Below, piece after piece: positions 21,172 through 32,345 of a stretch of 64,000 bases of DNA. Each line of letters opens with the position of its first letter. Positions within the stretch are counted from its first letter, which is position 1. Source of the DNA: Phaseolus vulgaris (taxonomy: Eukaryota; Streptophyta; Magnoliopsida; Fabales; Fabaceae); contig NW_027174122.1 in the NCBI RefSeq assembly GCF_000499845.2, positions 62,001 through 126,000 on the forward strand. The letters are read 5' to 3'. Position numbers and translations under genes: made by a program. Under the pieces are notes generated by a model that was not told the DNA's origin, did no database searches, and worked only from the letters and a program-made list of their open reading frames with translations.

Positions 21172-22584
21172 TTAACTATAATATAACTTGAGGTGTGTGG
21201 CATTCCAGGTGCGAGGAATCGCCTCTCCTTCTAACGTCTCTAAGCGGTAGGCGCCGTTCCCGAGCACCTCGGTTATTCTGAACGGTCCTGTCCACTTAGG
21301 CGATAACTTGTTCTCCATCTCGTACTGATGGGTCTTCCTCATCACTAGGTCGCCCTCTCTAAACTGCCTTGGCATCACTTTCGAGTTATACCTTCGCTCA
21401 ATCCTTCTTTTCACTGCCTCAACCTTTACCCTTGCTTCCTCCCTGACCTCATCCAGTAAATCCAGATTTAACCTTCTTTCTTCGTTCGAGTCTTCCGGCA
21501 CAAAGTTCTGGAATCTCAGCGAGCTCTCCTGGATTTCAATTGGAATCATTGCATCACATCCATAGACCAAGCTGAACGGGGTCTCGTGTGTTCCTGACTG
21601 CTCGGTGGTATGGTACGCCCAAACTATGCAGGGTACCTCCTCAGCCCACGATCCCTTAGCTTTCTCTAGCCTTCTCTTCAAACCTCTCAGCAACACCCGA
21701 TTGGCAGACTCTACTTGGCCATTTGTCTGTGGGTGCTCGACGGATGCAAACACCTGCTGTATTCCCACCTCTTCGCACAGCTTCTTCAGTAGGTGACTTG
21801 CAAACTGAGTCCCATTGTCTGACACCAGGCGCTTAGGCACACCAAACCGGCACATGATGTTCTTCCACACAAAACTCTCGATCTTGTGTGCGGTGATCTG
21901 GGCTACTGGTTCCGCTTCGATCCACTTGGTGAAGTATTCAATCGCCACCACCAAGTACTTCATTTGCCTGACCGCCAATGGGAAAGGTCCCAAAATGTCA
22001 ATTCCCCAAGTATGAAACGACCAAGGGCTGTAAATTGACTTTAACTCTTCTGGAGGCGCCTTGTGCCAATCGGCGTGCTGCTGGCATTGCTTGCAACACT
22101 GTGCATACTTCTTGCAGTCCTCCCTCATTGTTGGCCAGTAATAACCTGCACGGAGAGTTCTTGCAGCCAGAGCTCGACCCCCGACGTGACTTCCACATAT
22201 ACCTTCATGGAGCTCGGCCATAATTCTAGTGCATTTTTCTCCGTGCACACATTCTTGGAGTGGGTGTGTAAACCCAAACCTATACAGCTCGCCATCGATC
22301 ATGGTGAACTTGCTGGAGTTCTTCTTTATCTTCCTAGCCTCCGTCGGATCCAGCGGGAGAAGGCCATCCGCCAGGCAGTGCTGGTACTGTGTTATCCATG
22401 TGTCTGGCTCATGCGTAGCGCAGACCTGCGTCATGTTCACCCTCTCCCCCCGACATGCTCTTATTCTCGGCGATCTCAAGGTCTCCTGGGTCAAGGACCT
22501 GTGACTCCTCGCCGCTTTCTCCGTCGACTTGCTTATTTGAAGAACCAGGTGGTCTGCAACAAATGCTCTAGGCGTCTTCAGAGT
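21172..22584 (-). CDS. pol: T2 integrase
   Basis: Uninterrupted from the stop at 22585 to TAA at 21172 (the longest ATG form starts at 22494, 440 aa). It has the HHCC zinc-binding N-terminus (HEGICGSHVGG ... CCKQC). The DDE catalytic core has D in WGIDILGPF (about residue 163), D in LVSDNGTQF (about 225) and E in NGQVESANR (about 261). The GPFRI/NGAYRLETLEG C-terminal fold follows, ending HLKLYYS. No chromodomain is visible, as expected for Tat. It would insert the cDNA into chromosomes. The module is intact, but the upstream stop at 22585-22587 separates it from the rest of pol. Confidence 0.93.
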   Translation of the reverse strand, partial: TLKTPRAFVADHLVLQISKSTEKAARSHRSLTQETLRSPRIRACRGERVNMTQVCATHEPDTWITQYQHCLADGLLPLDPTEARKIKKNSSKFTMIDGELYRFGFTHPLQECVHGEKCTRIMAELHEGICGSHVGGRALAARTLRAGYYWPTMREDCKKYAQCCKQCQQHADWHKAPPEELKSIYSPWSFHTWGIDILGPFPLAVRQMKYLVVAIEYFTKWIEAEPVAQITAHKIESFVWKNIMCRFGVPKRLVSDNGTQFASHLLKKLCEEVGIQQVFASVEHPQTNGQVESANRVLLRGLKRRLEKAKGSWAEEVPCIVWAYHTTEQSGTHETPFSLVYGCDAMIPIEIQESSLRFQNFVPEDSNEERRLNLDLLDEVREEARVKVEAVKRRIERRYNSKVMPRQFREGDLVMRKTHQYEMENKLSPKWTGPFRITEVLGNGAYRLETLEGEAIPRTWNATHLKLYYS

Positions 22585-23790
22585 TTATTGGATCACTGTC
22601 CTCTGCCTACCCCCCTTGCCCGAACTGGCGAGCTTGGCTAGCAAGTCAGCTCGGGCATTTTGTTCTCTGGGCACATGCACTACTTCAAACGAGGCAAAGG
22701 AGCCCTTCAACTCCTGCACATACCCCAAGTAAGCCGCCATTTGTGGATCCTTGGCCTGGAACTCGCCTGTTACTTGTCCCGTGACCAATAACGAGTCACT
22801 CTTGGCCATCAGCACCCTGGCCCCCATCTCCTTAGCCAACAAGATTCCGGCGATCAACGCTTCATACTCTGCTTGATTGTTGCTGGCTTTGAAGGCAAAC
22901 CTTAGGGACTGTTCTATCAGCACGCCGTTGGGCCCTTCCAGAATGACTCCAGCACCGCTACCCTGCTGGTTAGACGATCCGTCCACCGAAAGTACCCAAC
23001 AGAAATCGTCCCCTTCAACTCGTGCTGCTTCTGACGAGAGCTCGACCACAAAATCAGCGAAAATCTGCCCCTTGATCGGTCCTCGGGGCTCATATTTGAT
23101 GTCGAACTCCGACAGCTCCACCGCCCACTTCACCATCCTCCCAGCCACATCAGGCTTCTTCAGGACTTTCTGGATGGGCAAGTCGGTCATCACCAGCACT
23201 GTAAAACCATGAAAATAGTGGTGCAACCTCCTCGCCGAAAATACTACAGCCAGTGCAGCTTTCTCCAAGGCCTGATACCTTACCTCCGGGCCTTGCAACA
23301 CTTTGCTGACGAAATAACTAGGCTTCTGAGCCTGGTCTTGATCTTGGGCGAGCACCGCACTCACCGCCCTCTCAGTCACAACAAAATACAACCTGAGAGG
23401 GGTTCCTACTAAGGGTTTGCACAAAACCGGCGGGTTCGCTAGGTACTCTTTAAGCTTTACGAAAGCTTCTTCACACTCCTTCGACCAGACAAACTTGTTG
23501 TTTCGCCTCAAACATTGGAAATATGGATGGCCCTTCTCTCCACTAGCTGATACGAAACGAGATAGGGCGGCCATCCGACCTGTAAGTTGCTGCACCTCTT
23601 TCACGGTAGCCGGGCTCCTCATCGCCAAGATGGCAACACATTTATCAGGATTTGCCTCTATTCCTCTTTCAGTTAAGAGGAAGCCCAAGAATTTCCCTGC
23701 CTCCACGCCAAAAATGCACTTCTCGGGGTTTAGCTTTAATCTGAACTTGGCGATCGTGGTGAACAACTCCTCCAGATCCGGACGTGCTTG
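22585..23790 (-). pseudogene. pol: T2 RT C-terminus plus two RNase H domains
   Basis: It continues pol after a frameshift near 23780. It contains RT thumb and connection sequence (KLNPEKCIFGVEAGKFLGFLL), the gypsy RNase H (LRLYFVVTERAVSAVLAQDQ), then a second, archaeal-like RNase H: LSVDGSSNQQGSGAGVIL, NNQAEYEALIAG, AKSDSLLV, NARADLLAKLA. A dual RNase H is a recognised Tat-lineage feature. The piece ends at TAA 22585-22587 where relatives read glutamate (VIQETLRTPR), a nonsense mutation before integrase. Confidence 0.9.
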
Positions 23791-24266
23791 CTCTTCTCTA
23801 ACGAGGTCACGACCATATCATCTACGTACGCTTGCACATTCCTTCCTAGCATCGGTGCAAGTACCTTATCCATCAATCTTTGGTACGTGGCCCCCGCATT
23901 CCTCAGCCCGAAGGGCATCACCTTGTAGCAGTAGCACGATCTCTCCGTCATAAAGGCGGTCTTCTCTTCATCCATGGGATGCATCTTTATCTGGTTGTAC
24001 CCCGAGAAGGCGTCCAGAAAACTCAGCAACCTGCACCCTGCTGCACTGTCGACCAGGGCATCTATGCTTGGCAAAGGGTATGAATCCTTTGGACAAGCCT
24101 TGCTTAGGTATGTGAAGTCGACGCACATGCGCCACTTCCCGTTGCTCTTCTTCACCAGTACGACATTAGCTAACCACTCAGGGTACTGGACCTCCCTGAT
24201 ATGGCCTGCGACGAAGAGCTTCTACGTTTCATCCCTAATCGCCTGTCTCCTCTCCTCATTAAACTT
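23736..24266 (-). pseudogene. pol: T2 reverse transcriptase, N-terminal and catalytic part
   Basis: It begins at the T3 insertion (RRRKF|NEERRQAIRDET) and runs through WLANVVLVKKSNGKWRMCVD, FLDAFSGYNQI, MPFGLRNAGATYQRLMD and the catalytic AYVDDMVVTS box (about 23819-23830). A TAG stop lies in the DET*K stretch near 24220. A small deletion near 23780 shifts the frame after EKSKHV. Confidence 0.88.
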
Positions 24267-25521
24267 TGTTCCGTCCGGTTGACCGGGACGTCTTCGTGCA
24301 CGACCTCAACCGTCAGCTGGGGTCTCCTTCCCGCTGGTTGCCCGCGGATTCCTGCAAAAAAGGGGACAAAGAGGCGCCCTAGCGGCCGTGTGCACTCCGA
24401 CGCTCAAGTCAGCCAGCAAGAAACACCAAAAAACTGTCCACCCACGTATCTGAGCACCGCGTGTGGCACTCTGAAGGTGGTAAAAGAACTGTGTATATGT
24501 GTGTGTGTTGTCTCCTTCAGGCAAAAATATTCTCCAGTCACTTGTACGTAATCTTAAAGCACGGGCAAGCAACCAGAGAGTTTCTCGTAAATTTGACAAA
24601 GGTTCCAACCCTTTTTCCGACATTCCCAGCGCTATTTAAACTGCCCCAGCATTTAAAGCGTCTTAAAGCGCTTTTAATCTCAAACGTAACGCACTCATTA
24701 AAGCGCTTAATTACGAAACGTAGCGCATTTAAGACGTTGAAACGCTCGGGAGCCATAATAGTACCTGAATGCTCGAAAGGGAAACTGTATTGAATATCTT
24801 TAATTACCTGGCACCTGACTAGAGGGTGTTTCTATTCTGGCATGGCTGTCGTACACGTGGAGGGCCTCACGACGCCATGACCCCATCTGGGGGCGTTTCT
24901 GCCCACCTGGGGACGTCTCTACGTGTGAGCCCTCCTGCTTGGGAGTGCTACTACGCTAGGGGTGGCTTTTTGGGTGCCAACTCATGCCCCCAAGTATCTA
25001 GCCACTTACTCTGAGAGCGTATCTGCCTTCCTCTCGCACCCTGCACCCGGTTATCCTGGGCGTGACCTTCCTCTTGGGTCGTATCTGTCCCGAAGGCGTC
25101 TCTGGGGTGGCAGGGGTACTTCACGAGTCAGGTTGCCCTTCACTGATACTATCACTATGGACTTGAAGCCACCTTTTCCTTCTCTTTATCACTTTCCCGA
25201 GATATCGGGTCCTGAGGCTTTTCCAAGGCGTCGCTCCCTCCATGGTCTTTCCTACCCATGGGTATCGGGGAACCATACCGTGATTGCCTTACTTTTACAC
25301 TGTTTGATCTGGCTACGCCCTGGTTGGGCGACGTCTCCACCCAGGCGACGCCTTGCCTTGGCGACGCCTCCACCCAGGCGACGCCTTGCCTTGGCGACGC
25401 CTTGTCCTATCTTGGCGACGCTTCCTCTTGGCGTCTCTACACCTGGGCGACACCTTGAGTTGACTTTGACTTTCCAGTCGTTGACTTTGACTTAGTCAAC
25501 GCCCTGATACGGGACGGTACA
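24267..25521 (-). repeat. T3 3' LTR
   Basis: 1255 bp, TGTTCCGTCCGG...GACGGTACA on the plus strand. It has one more copy of a roughly 32-36 bp GGCGACGCC repeat (25330-25400) than the 5' LTR. It contains a CCATGG hairpin (25235-25271). The polypurine tract AGACTGGGGGGCTTG (element sense) follows at 25522-25536. Confidence 0.95.
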
Positions 25522-26249
25522 CAAGCCCCCCAGTCTTAAGCCGAAGACTTGTCTTCAGCGCAAAGACTAAAGCCTTGCCCCCACCATCCTGATGACGTGG
25601 TATTCTCTGCTGACTCAGCAATTTTTCGAATTACTGACGCGACACTTTCTGAACCACAGGGTATTCTTAATGACCGATTGGACATTCCCTGAAATGGGGA
25701 TGATAACGCCTTTTGGGCTACCCTTGATCGCGCGCCACGTGGCCCATCGCGTGGTCCTCCTTTAGGGACCTCTGCGTTTCCCCTGGGCAATCGACCCTCT
25801 GACGCGTGGCCCGATCCTGCGGCCCTTAGTTAGCGCCTCTTGAGTTGCGAAATGTAACGTTTAAGTTACTCCAAACCCCGCGCTCACCCTACTGTTACAT
25901 TCATTCACTCTGCTACTTTGCACTGTTCATCGCCTCCAAAACCTTTTTTCTCTGCAATTGCGATTCTCCCCTTCCTGCGCTCTCCTACCGCCTCCATTTC
26001 AACAGCAAAGGTATGGTTTCGAGCACTCACAACTCTTCACTTTCGTCGCATTATCGGAAACTGCCTGGGACTGTTGTTATTCTCGTATTTCTCTGGATAT
26101 TGTTTGTATGCTTCGTTGTTCCTCTCGCTTCCCTTCGTTCTCTTGTGGGTAGGGCGCTCCTAGGGTTCTTCCATTTTCCCCTTTTCTTCTCCCCAAACCC
26201 CTTTTCTCTGAACCCTTTCTTTCTCTTTTGATCTTCAGCATTGGCGTTG
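25522..26249 (+). other. Upstream region of antisense gene 1, including predicted 5'UTR intron
   Basis: Noncoding. A candidate intron lies at 26011-26238: donor CAAAG|GTATGG, and acceptor TTTTGATCTTCAG. It is 228 bp, ending 11 bases before the ATG, in the same layout as T2. A promoter for the plus-strand transcript is presumably here or in the adjacent LTR; I cannot pick out a convincing TATA box. Confidence 0.5.
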
Positions 26250-28557
26250 ATGGCGAAAACCAAGACCACCGCGCCTCCCCCGCTCCCCAAGTCTCATTAT
26301 AAGGGCGAATATGACTGGGCCCCCGACGAACTTCTGGATGAATGTTCCCTCCTGAACTCTGTTGAGGACGTGGAGGCTCATAGGGGGGACCCTGCCCTCT
26401 ATAACTTCAATGCGTTACACAAAAATCACGACTCCCAAGTCCTGGTAAGCCGGGTGCGACCTGGGATGCCCGTTTGTGCGGACTCACGGGATACTGGGGG
26501 ATGCCCTTTCTTCTTCCTCTATCAGATGGTGCTCAAGAGGGTGGGCCTGCGTCTACCCCTCACTCCCGTCGAAAAAGAGCTACTGACAGAGATAAACACT
26601 GCTCCCGCCCAACTCCATCCCAACAGTTGGGCTTTCGTGAGGGGGTTCCAAATTCTCTGCGGCTATCTAGGCGTTCCTTCCTCCGTGGACGTTTTTCTTA
26701 GTTCTTCGAGGTAAAGAAGCAAGGGAAGAGTCTCTGGATGAGCTTTTCTGGCATCGCCGGGCGCATCATCCTTACGCTCTTCCAGAATTCGTTCAAAGGA
26801 TGGAAGGGGAAATTCTTCAAGGTACGCGCGACCAAGCGCGATCCTTCCATCCTAGAGGGCTTTCCCCTGTACTGGACAGACAAACCTATAACCATGAAGC
26901 CCTTGGCTCTGGACGAGCTCGCCCCGCCTGACCGGGATGTATGCAAAGCCTTGGCGGGACTGGGAATAGTCTTCGATACCGCCAAACTCATCGCGAACGA
27001 ATTCAATGCCCATGGGCTTTCTACCTACTTCGGTATCTGCTCTTGGTGATTTATGATGCATTAGTTGTTGTGGTTATCTGCATGTATTTGGCCATAGAAT
27101 CTTCCTTCTGATTCATCTGAATTAAACTTATGCTACCATTTTTCGCTGTACAATGTTACTTGCATTTTCACGCCTCTTCATGTATTGTGAATTCGCATAA
27201 CTGTTCTAGTGCTAATCCTTGTTGTTTGGCCTGTCTTGATATAGGATCAGTGATGGGCGTTTCCAAAAGAATAATGTTGGCGAAAGCACTGAAGGAGGCT
27301 CGTGCCGCCAAGGCAGGCGTCTCCTCCAGCCCTGTTGCCAATCCGGTTCTCCCACCGGCTCCGTCACCGCCGCCTCCAGTCATTGCTGAAGCTGCTTCTA
27401 GCCCATCTCCGACGTCTCCACCTGGCTCCAAAGTGCTTCCAACTCCCAATTCTCCTCCGCCTATCGCCGCCGTTCCCCTAGCTGCGGCCTCGTCACCGGA
27501 TCCAACCCCTCTTGACAAAGGGAAAAGGGTTTTGGAGGTTCTGTCAGATGATGAGGAATCAGAGGGCGTGGCACCCTTCAGAAGGAGAAAATCCGCGCGG
27601 GTTCCTCTTCTGGTAGAGACGTCGCCACAGGGAGGGAACCCCTTTATGGACAACCCTCCAAGTGCAACCTCACTCCCTCCTATGATTCTCCAAGAGGAAA
27701 GGGGCAAAGGTGCTGAATCTGCGCCGCCTCCGCCGCCGCCAGAAACCACTGCTTCCCCGGCTCCCGACGCTGCTGCCCCCGACTTCATCGCCATCCCTCC
27801 TCCAATCATGCATCTGATGAGGGGTTTCAGTGGCGGGACTATGCCAGAAGGTACCGATAGGAGGGAAGGCATGCCTTTCTACTTGGGGGCCTTCTTGGCG
27901 GTGGCCCTTGAATGGCGCTCCCAGGCCAGAAACGCGGTCCTGCAAGCTCATACCCTCCAAGCCTTGGAAACAAAAGCATCTACTCTGGAAGAGGAAATGA
28001 GGACCTTGGGACGCCAGAACGAAGCCTATCAAACTTATCTGAGACAAATACAAGAGTCCAAAGCGGAAACAGAGAGGCAACTGGCGGAGGCATTGGAGCT
28101 CCAGGCAGGCTTCTACACTCGGGAGGTTGCTCTCCAAGTACAGGTGGCGGGTCTTCAGGAATTGGTCAAAGCGGATGCAGAAACTCACAAGGACCTGAAG
28201 GACCGTTGCTGTGAACAGGCTGCCAAGGTGGAGCGGATGGAGGAGGAAATGGCCACCCAGGACAAAGCTATGGACCTTCTCCGAGTTGACTACGACAAAC
28301 TGCGGGTCGAGGTTAGCCGGCTTCGCGTGGAGAAAGAGGCTCTGGAGAAACAGGTGGCCTCTGGAGACGCCGCCATTGAGGAACTGGAGAAGGAGAAAAA
28401 GTCCCTTATCCAGGAGATGGCGGGTACCTTCGAGGAGGGGTTCCAAGAGGCCCTGACCCAGGCGTCCTGCGAGAATCCTGGCGTCAACCTTTCGAACTGC
28501 GACCCCACACACCACGTCGTCGACGGGAAGGTCGTGCCCATGGACTTGAACGACTGA
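26250..28557 (+). pseudogene. T3 antisense gene 1 (aORF1), two coding exons, one frameshift
   Basis: Exon 1 is 26250-27032 and exon 2 27245-28557. A single missing base near 26699 (SSVDVFL then FFEVKKQ in the next frame) breaks it; allowing for it, the spliced gene is 699 codons. The core resembles the T2 gene: EYDWAPDELLDECSLLN, GMPVCADS, VEKELLTEINTAPAQLHPNS and WKGKFFKV. Exon 2 has a basic segment (VSKRIMLAKALKEARAAK), a long Pro/Ala-rich region, then coiled coil (about 27930-28450) and a C-terminal VVDGKVVPMDLND that matches the T2 tail. It is a Transposase_28-like family member of unknown function. The coiled coil suggests multimerisation (inference). Confidence 0.75.
27033..27244 (+). 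other. Phase-1 intron of T3 antisense gene 1
   Basis: Donor TTCG|GTATCTGC, acceptor CTGTCTTGATATAG ending 27244, 212 bp and T-rich. Splicing gives YFGSVMGVSKRIML. The position and phase equal those of the T2 gene and T3 gene 2. Confidence 0.75.
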
Positions 28558-28859
28558 ACCGCTGCCCCTCATCCGCCACCTTCCTCTTCAAGCTTAACTC
28601 TTCATTCTTTACCTTCGTTTTTTGATTTTATCTGTCAAAACTTGTAATTCTTTGAACTATCCGCACTCTTGTTACTGATTTGGGACGTTCGTATGGTTGC
28701 CTTTATTTCTTTGTCACATACGATTCTGCCTATGCGATCTCATTCTCATCTTTTCCCTTCACGCGCTTCACTTACTTTATCTGGGTTCTGCCCATTTCTT
28801 TCACTTTGTTGGGCGGTTTGGTATGATCGGGTAAGGTCGCCCGCCAACCCTCACGCCCA

Positions 28860-29370
28860 TGGAGAGGCTCACTAAGTGGCGCCGTATCGTCCACGGGACG
28901 TCTCTGATACCGAAAGGTCCTTTCTTTGATCTTTTAACGCTCGGCGCCCACGCCTAAGGAGAGGCCTGCTAAAGCAGCACCGTATCGTCCCCGGGTGTCT
29001 AAAACGCTGAGTGCTATGGGGGTCTGTTCCCTCCATGGTCTTTCCTGCCCATAGGTATCGGGGAACACCCTGCCAGTGACTCGCTGGCGTTTGACGGTCT
29101 CGTCTCCCTCCACAGTCTTTCCTACCTGTGGGTATCGGGGAGGCGACGCCTGTGACTAACTTTGCTTTTCTTTGCTTTCGTCTCCCCCCACAGTCTTTCC
29201 TTCCTGTGGGTATCGGGGAGGTGACGCCAGTCGGTATTTGGGTTGGCGACGCCCGCGACATCTCGCGCTGTCGTCGCCCTTTACGTCCTTCCTGGCAACG
29301 CCTCGGGCGTTACCTTTACTTCGACATTGACCTTAATTCTTGCCTTGGTCAACGCCTGATAACAGCGAAG
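28860..29370. repeat. LTR-like remnant between the two T3 antisense genes
   Basis: It resembles the last 300 bases of the T3 LTR and the DNA beyond it. It has three tandem copies (about 78-bp spacing) of the hairpin CTCC-CCAYRG-TCTTTCCT...GGTATCGGGGA, then GGCGACGCC motifs, TTGGTCAACGCCTGATAACA, and a stretch GCCCAAGGCTTTGCCTGTGCCATCC comparable to the DNA right of the 3' LTR (25570-25590). The rest of 28558-29852 shows no gene. I read it as the edge of a duplicated LTR-aORF unit. Confidence 0.55.
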
Positions 29371-30463
29371 AGCCCAAGGCTTTGCCTGTGCCATCCACGT
29401 GGCGCTCCTTGTATAGCTGATGGGACCTTCTGTCATTCGACTTGATCCACGTGGCGCTGCTTGCATGGTTGATGGGGTATCTAGTCATTCCATTTTCTGA
29501 CTCCTGCTGTACCCCTGGCTCACTTTCGACGGCGCATCGTACCACTGGATATTCTGCTGATACGACGTTTTCTGATTTAAACCAGTGGTGTCAGCGTCAT
29601 CCTTTCATCTTCTGCCACGTGTATCAATCGCGCGGTGCATCCGTTCGCGTCGTTTGGCGCTCTAACCGCTTTATTTAACTCTTCAAACTCTGGAACTATC
29701 TTCATCATTTTCTCACTCTTCATAACCTACTTGCGTTCTTTCTCCTTGCACCCTTCCTTCTTGCACCCTTTCTTCTCTGTCGAAGGGTTGTTCTAACCTT
29801 CGCTCCCCTCGCTCAACTCTTGCATTTCTGGCCATCCCGATCTTGTTGAAGAATGTCTTCTCACGATGCTTCCTCCAGGGTCCGTCCCAAAGACTTGTAC
29901 CCTTGGGCCTCAAGTGAACTTCTTAATGAGTGTTCATGCTTGCTCTCCACCAGGGCCGTACGGGAACACAAAGGGGAGTTGTGTTCTTATGACCACCGGG
30001 CCTTCGCAAGGAGGCACGATGACGACATCGCTGTGCTCCCTTGCACTCTGGGGGAGCCAGTGTGTGGAGACGAACGGGCCAACGACGGGGTCCCTTTCTT
30101 TTACTTTTACCAGGTGGCGTTCAAGACCATCGGGGTGCGCTTACCCTTCTCCTGGTTCGAGAAGGAACTGCTGACGGAGATCAACGTTGCTCCGACCCAG
30201 TTATACCCCAACAGCTGGGCCTTTGTCAAAGCCTTCGACGTTCTCTTCGGGTTTCTGGGTTATGCACCCTCGGTTGACCTCTTTCTTCACTTCTTTGAGG
30301 TGAAGAGACAGAGACACAACCTCTGGGTAACTCTCAGTAACGTGCCCGGGAGGGTCCTCTTCACACCCTTCCAGAGCTCGTTCACCGGGTGGAAAGGCCG
30401 GTTCTTCAAGATCTGTCGTACTGACCTTGTTCCCGACGCTCTAGATGGGTTTCCGCTGTACTG

Positions 30464-31460
30464 TGATGTGATTCCAATAGCCACATAGAACAAGATTCTT
30501 GACATTTTTAGGAATCACCTTGAGCTGGAAAATATAGAGGCACTTTTCTTAGAGTTGGATCATGGTTCTAAGACAAGAACTCACCAATAACTAGTACCAA
30601 ATCCCAAACTCATTTGGATGAACCAAATATTGTCAAATTGAATCAACAAAGAGGAAGAAATAAGGAGTACAGAACAGAATTGCATAAGAACACATTTCAA
30701 CCGAACAAAATGAAATTAAAAGACAAAGAACAAAACATAGGTGCTGGAAAATTAAGAACAGCCGAACCAAAAAATGCTCAAGAACACAAGACAACAAGAG
30801 TAATTGAAAGAGAAGAAAGGAAGGAGAAGAGAGTGCTCATGAAGATGGAAGAATGTTGGATGATCTCGCCACTAGAAGTGTGGAATGCTCCTAGATGAGA
30901 GTGATGCCGCCACTTGAGGACTCCAATGATCCATCAAGATAAGACTAGAGAAGAAGGCTCCAAAAGCTCTCCAAAGGTCACTCAAAATTTGAGTAGAGTT
31001 TTCTTAGATTAATTCCAATCTCAATTTTACAAAGAGAGCACCTCTATATATAGCCTAAGGTGCTGAAAATGCAAGCTAAAACAATTCAAATTTCCCTCCC
31101 AAAGCTAGCTAAAACCGGCGCTTATTTCAAGCCATGAGGAAGGTGTGACTCCTTCCTTCACTTTGGCACCTCCTATTCTACTTCTACACCTATCTACTAA
31201 CACACCCCCCTAAAGCTCCTAACTAAAGCCTAAAAGATGCTATAACAAAAGAGGTTTCTAAAGTTTCCCTTTAAGCACTTTCAACTAAAGAAACTACAAA
31301 AAGAGAAAATAAATGTCCTCTAGCTCCCAAAGCTTTGAACATGCTTCTTGTAATCCTTTGAGGTGGACTTTGACCTCCATGGGCGTCCTCCATTTGTGCC
31401 TCCACCTCTTCTTGAGCTTGATGAGTGGCCTCTATATTCTCTTGAACTTGATCTCCATCA
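30464..31460 (-). repeat. R1 3' LTR
   Basis: 997 bp, TGATGTGATTCC...CTCCATCA on the plus strand. It encodes the last roughly 63 residues of the R1 polyprotein (stop at 31271) on its minus strand. Confidence 0.95.
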
Positions 31461-32345
31461 TACTCCCCGAGTTGGAGAGAATTCGACCACGAATTCTGGA
31501 GACCTACAGAAATAGGAGTTAGATCGCTGACATTAAAAGTATGACTACCTAAGAATGTATCAGGCATATCTAACTCATAAGCATTGTCATTAATCCTCTT
31601 GAGGACTTGGAAAGGTCCATCCCCTCGAGGCATTAGTTTGGACTTCCTTTGAGTAGGAAAACGATCCTTCCTCAAGTGAAGCCAAACCCAATCGCCCTCA
31701 TCAAACAAAAATGCTTTTCTCCTTTTATTGGCAAGTTCAGCATACTTGCCAACCTTCTTCTCAATTCTCTTCTTGATGTCTTTATGCAAAGTTTTCACAA
31801 AAGAAGCCTTTTCATCCCCATCTTTGCACAAGACATCTTCAAGAAGGGGAATAGGAAGAAGATCAAGAGGTGTTAGGGGATTAAACCCATAGACCACCTC
31901 AAAAGGAGAATGGGAGGTGGTAGAATTTACTACTCGGTTATATGCAAACTCAACATGGGGTAGTAAATTCTCCCACACTCTAGGATTCCCCGAAATAAAG
32001 CATCTCAATAGTTGTCCCAAAGTTCTATTCACCACCTCGGTTTGACCATCAGTTTGTGGGTGGCAAGTGGTAGAAAATAAAAGCTTAGTTCCAAGCTTGC
32101 CCCACAAGGTCTTCCAAAAGTGACTCAAGAACTTAGGATCTCTATCGGACACTATAGACCTAGGAATCCCATGCAAGCGAACCACTTCTTGGAAGAAGAG
32201 GTTTGCAATGTGGCATGCATCATCCACTTTGTGGCAAGGAATAAAGTGAGCCATCTTTGAAAAACGATCCACTACCACAAAAATGGAGTCCTTTCCCTTT
32301 GATGTCTTGGGTAAGCCTAAGATGAAATCCATAGATATATACCCA
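31271..32345 (-). pseudogene. pol: R1 integrase core and C-terminus, after frameshift
   Basis: Downstream part of the R1 polyprotein, one frame off from 32346-35906. The DDE core has [25 protein letters not shown] and [11 protein letters not shown]. The C-terminal domain has [19 protein letters not shown], then [11 protein letters not shown]. No canonical chromodomain is visible. The tail ([19 protein letters not shown]) is encoded in the 3' LTR. The polypurine tract itself is translated (LQLGEY). All three acidic catalytic residues are present. Confidence 0.9.

Noticed and set aside
25155..25373. Short frames inside T3-family LTRs (also at 41606-41791 and 62107-62328)
   Set aside because: They translate GGCGACGCC-type tandem repeats, vary between copies, and arise in all T3-family LTRs without conservation of start or stop.
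27670..28572. A 300-codon minus-strand frame opposite T3 antisense gene 1
   Set aside because: It is a shadow of the real plus-strand exon 2, whose GC-rich third positions keep the reverse frame open. It has no domain.
30614..30898. A 94-codon plus-strand frame in the R1 LTR, repeated at 37403-37687
   Set aside because: Both copies are simply the two R1 LTRs. The frame is antisense to the element, lysine-rich from A-rich DNA, and matches no domain I know.
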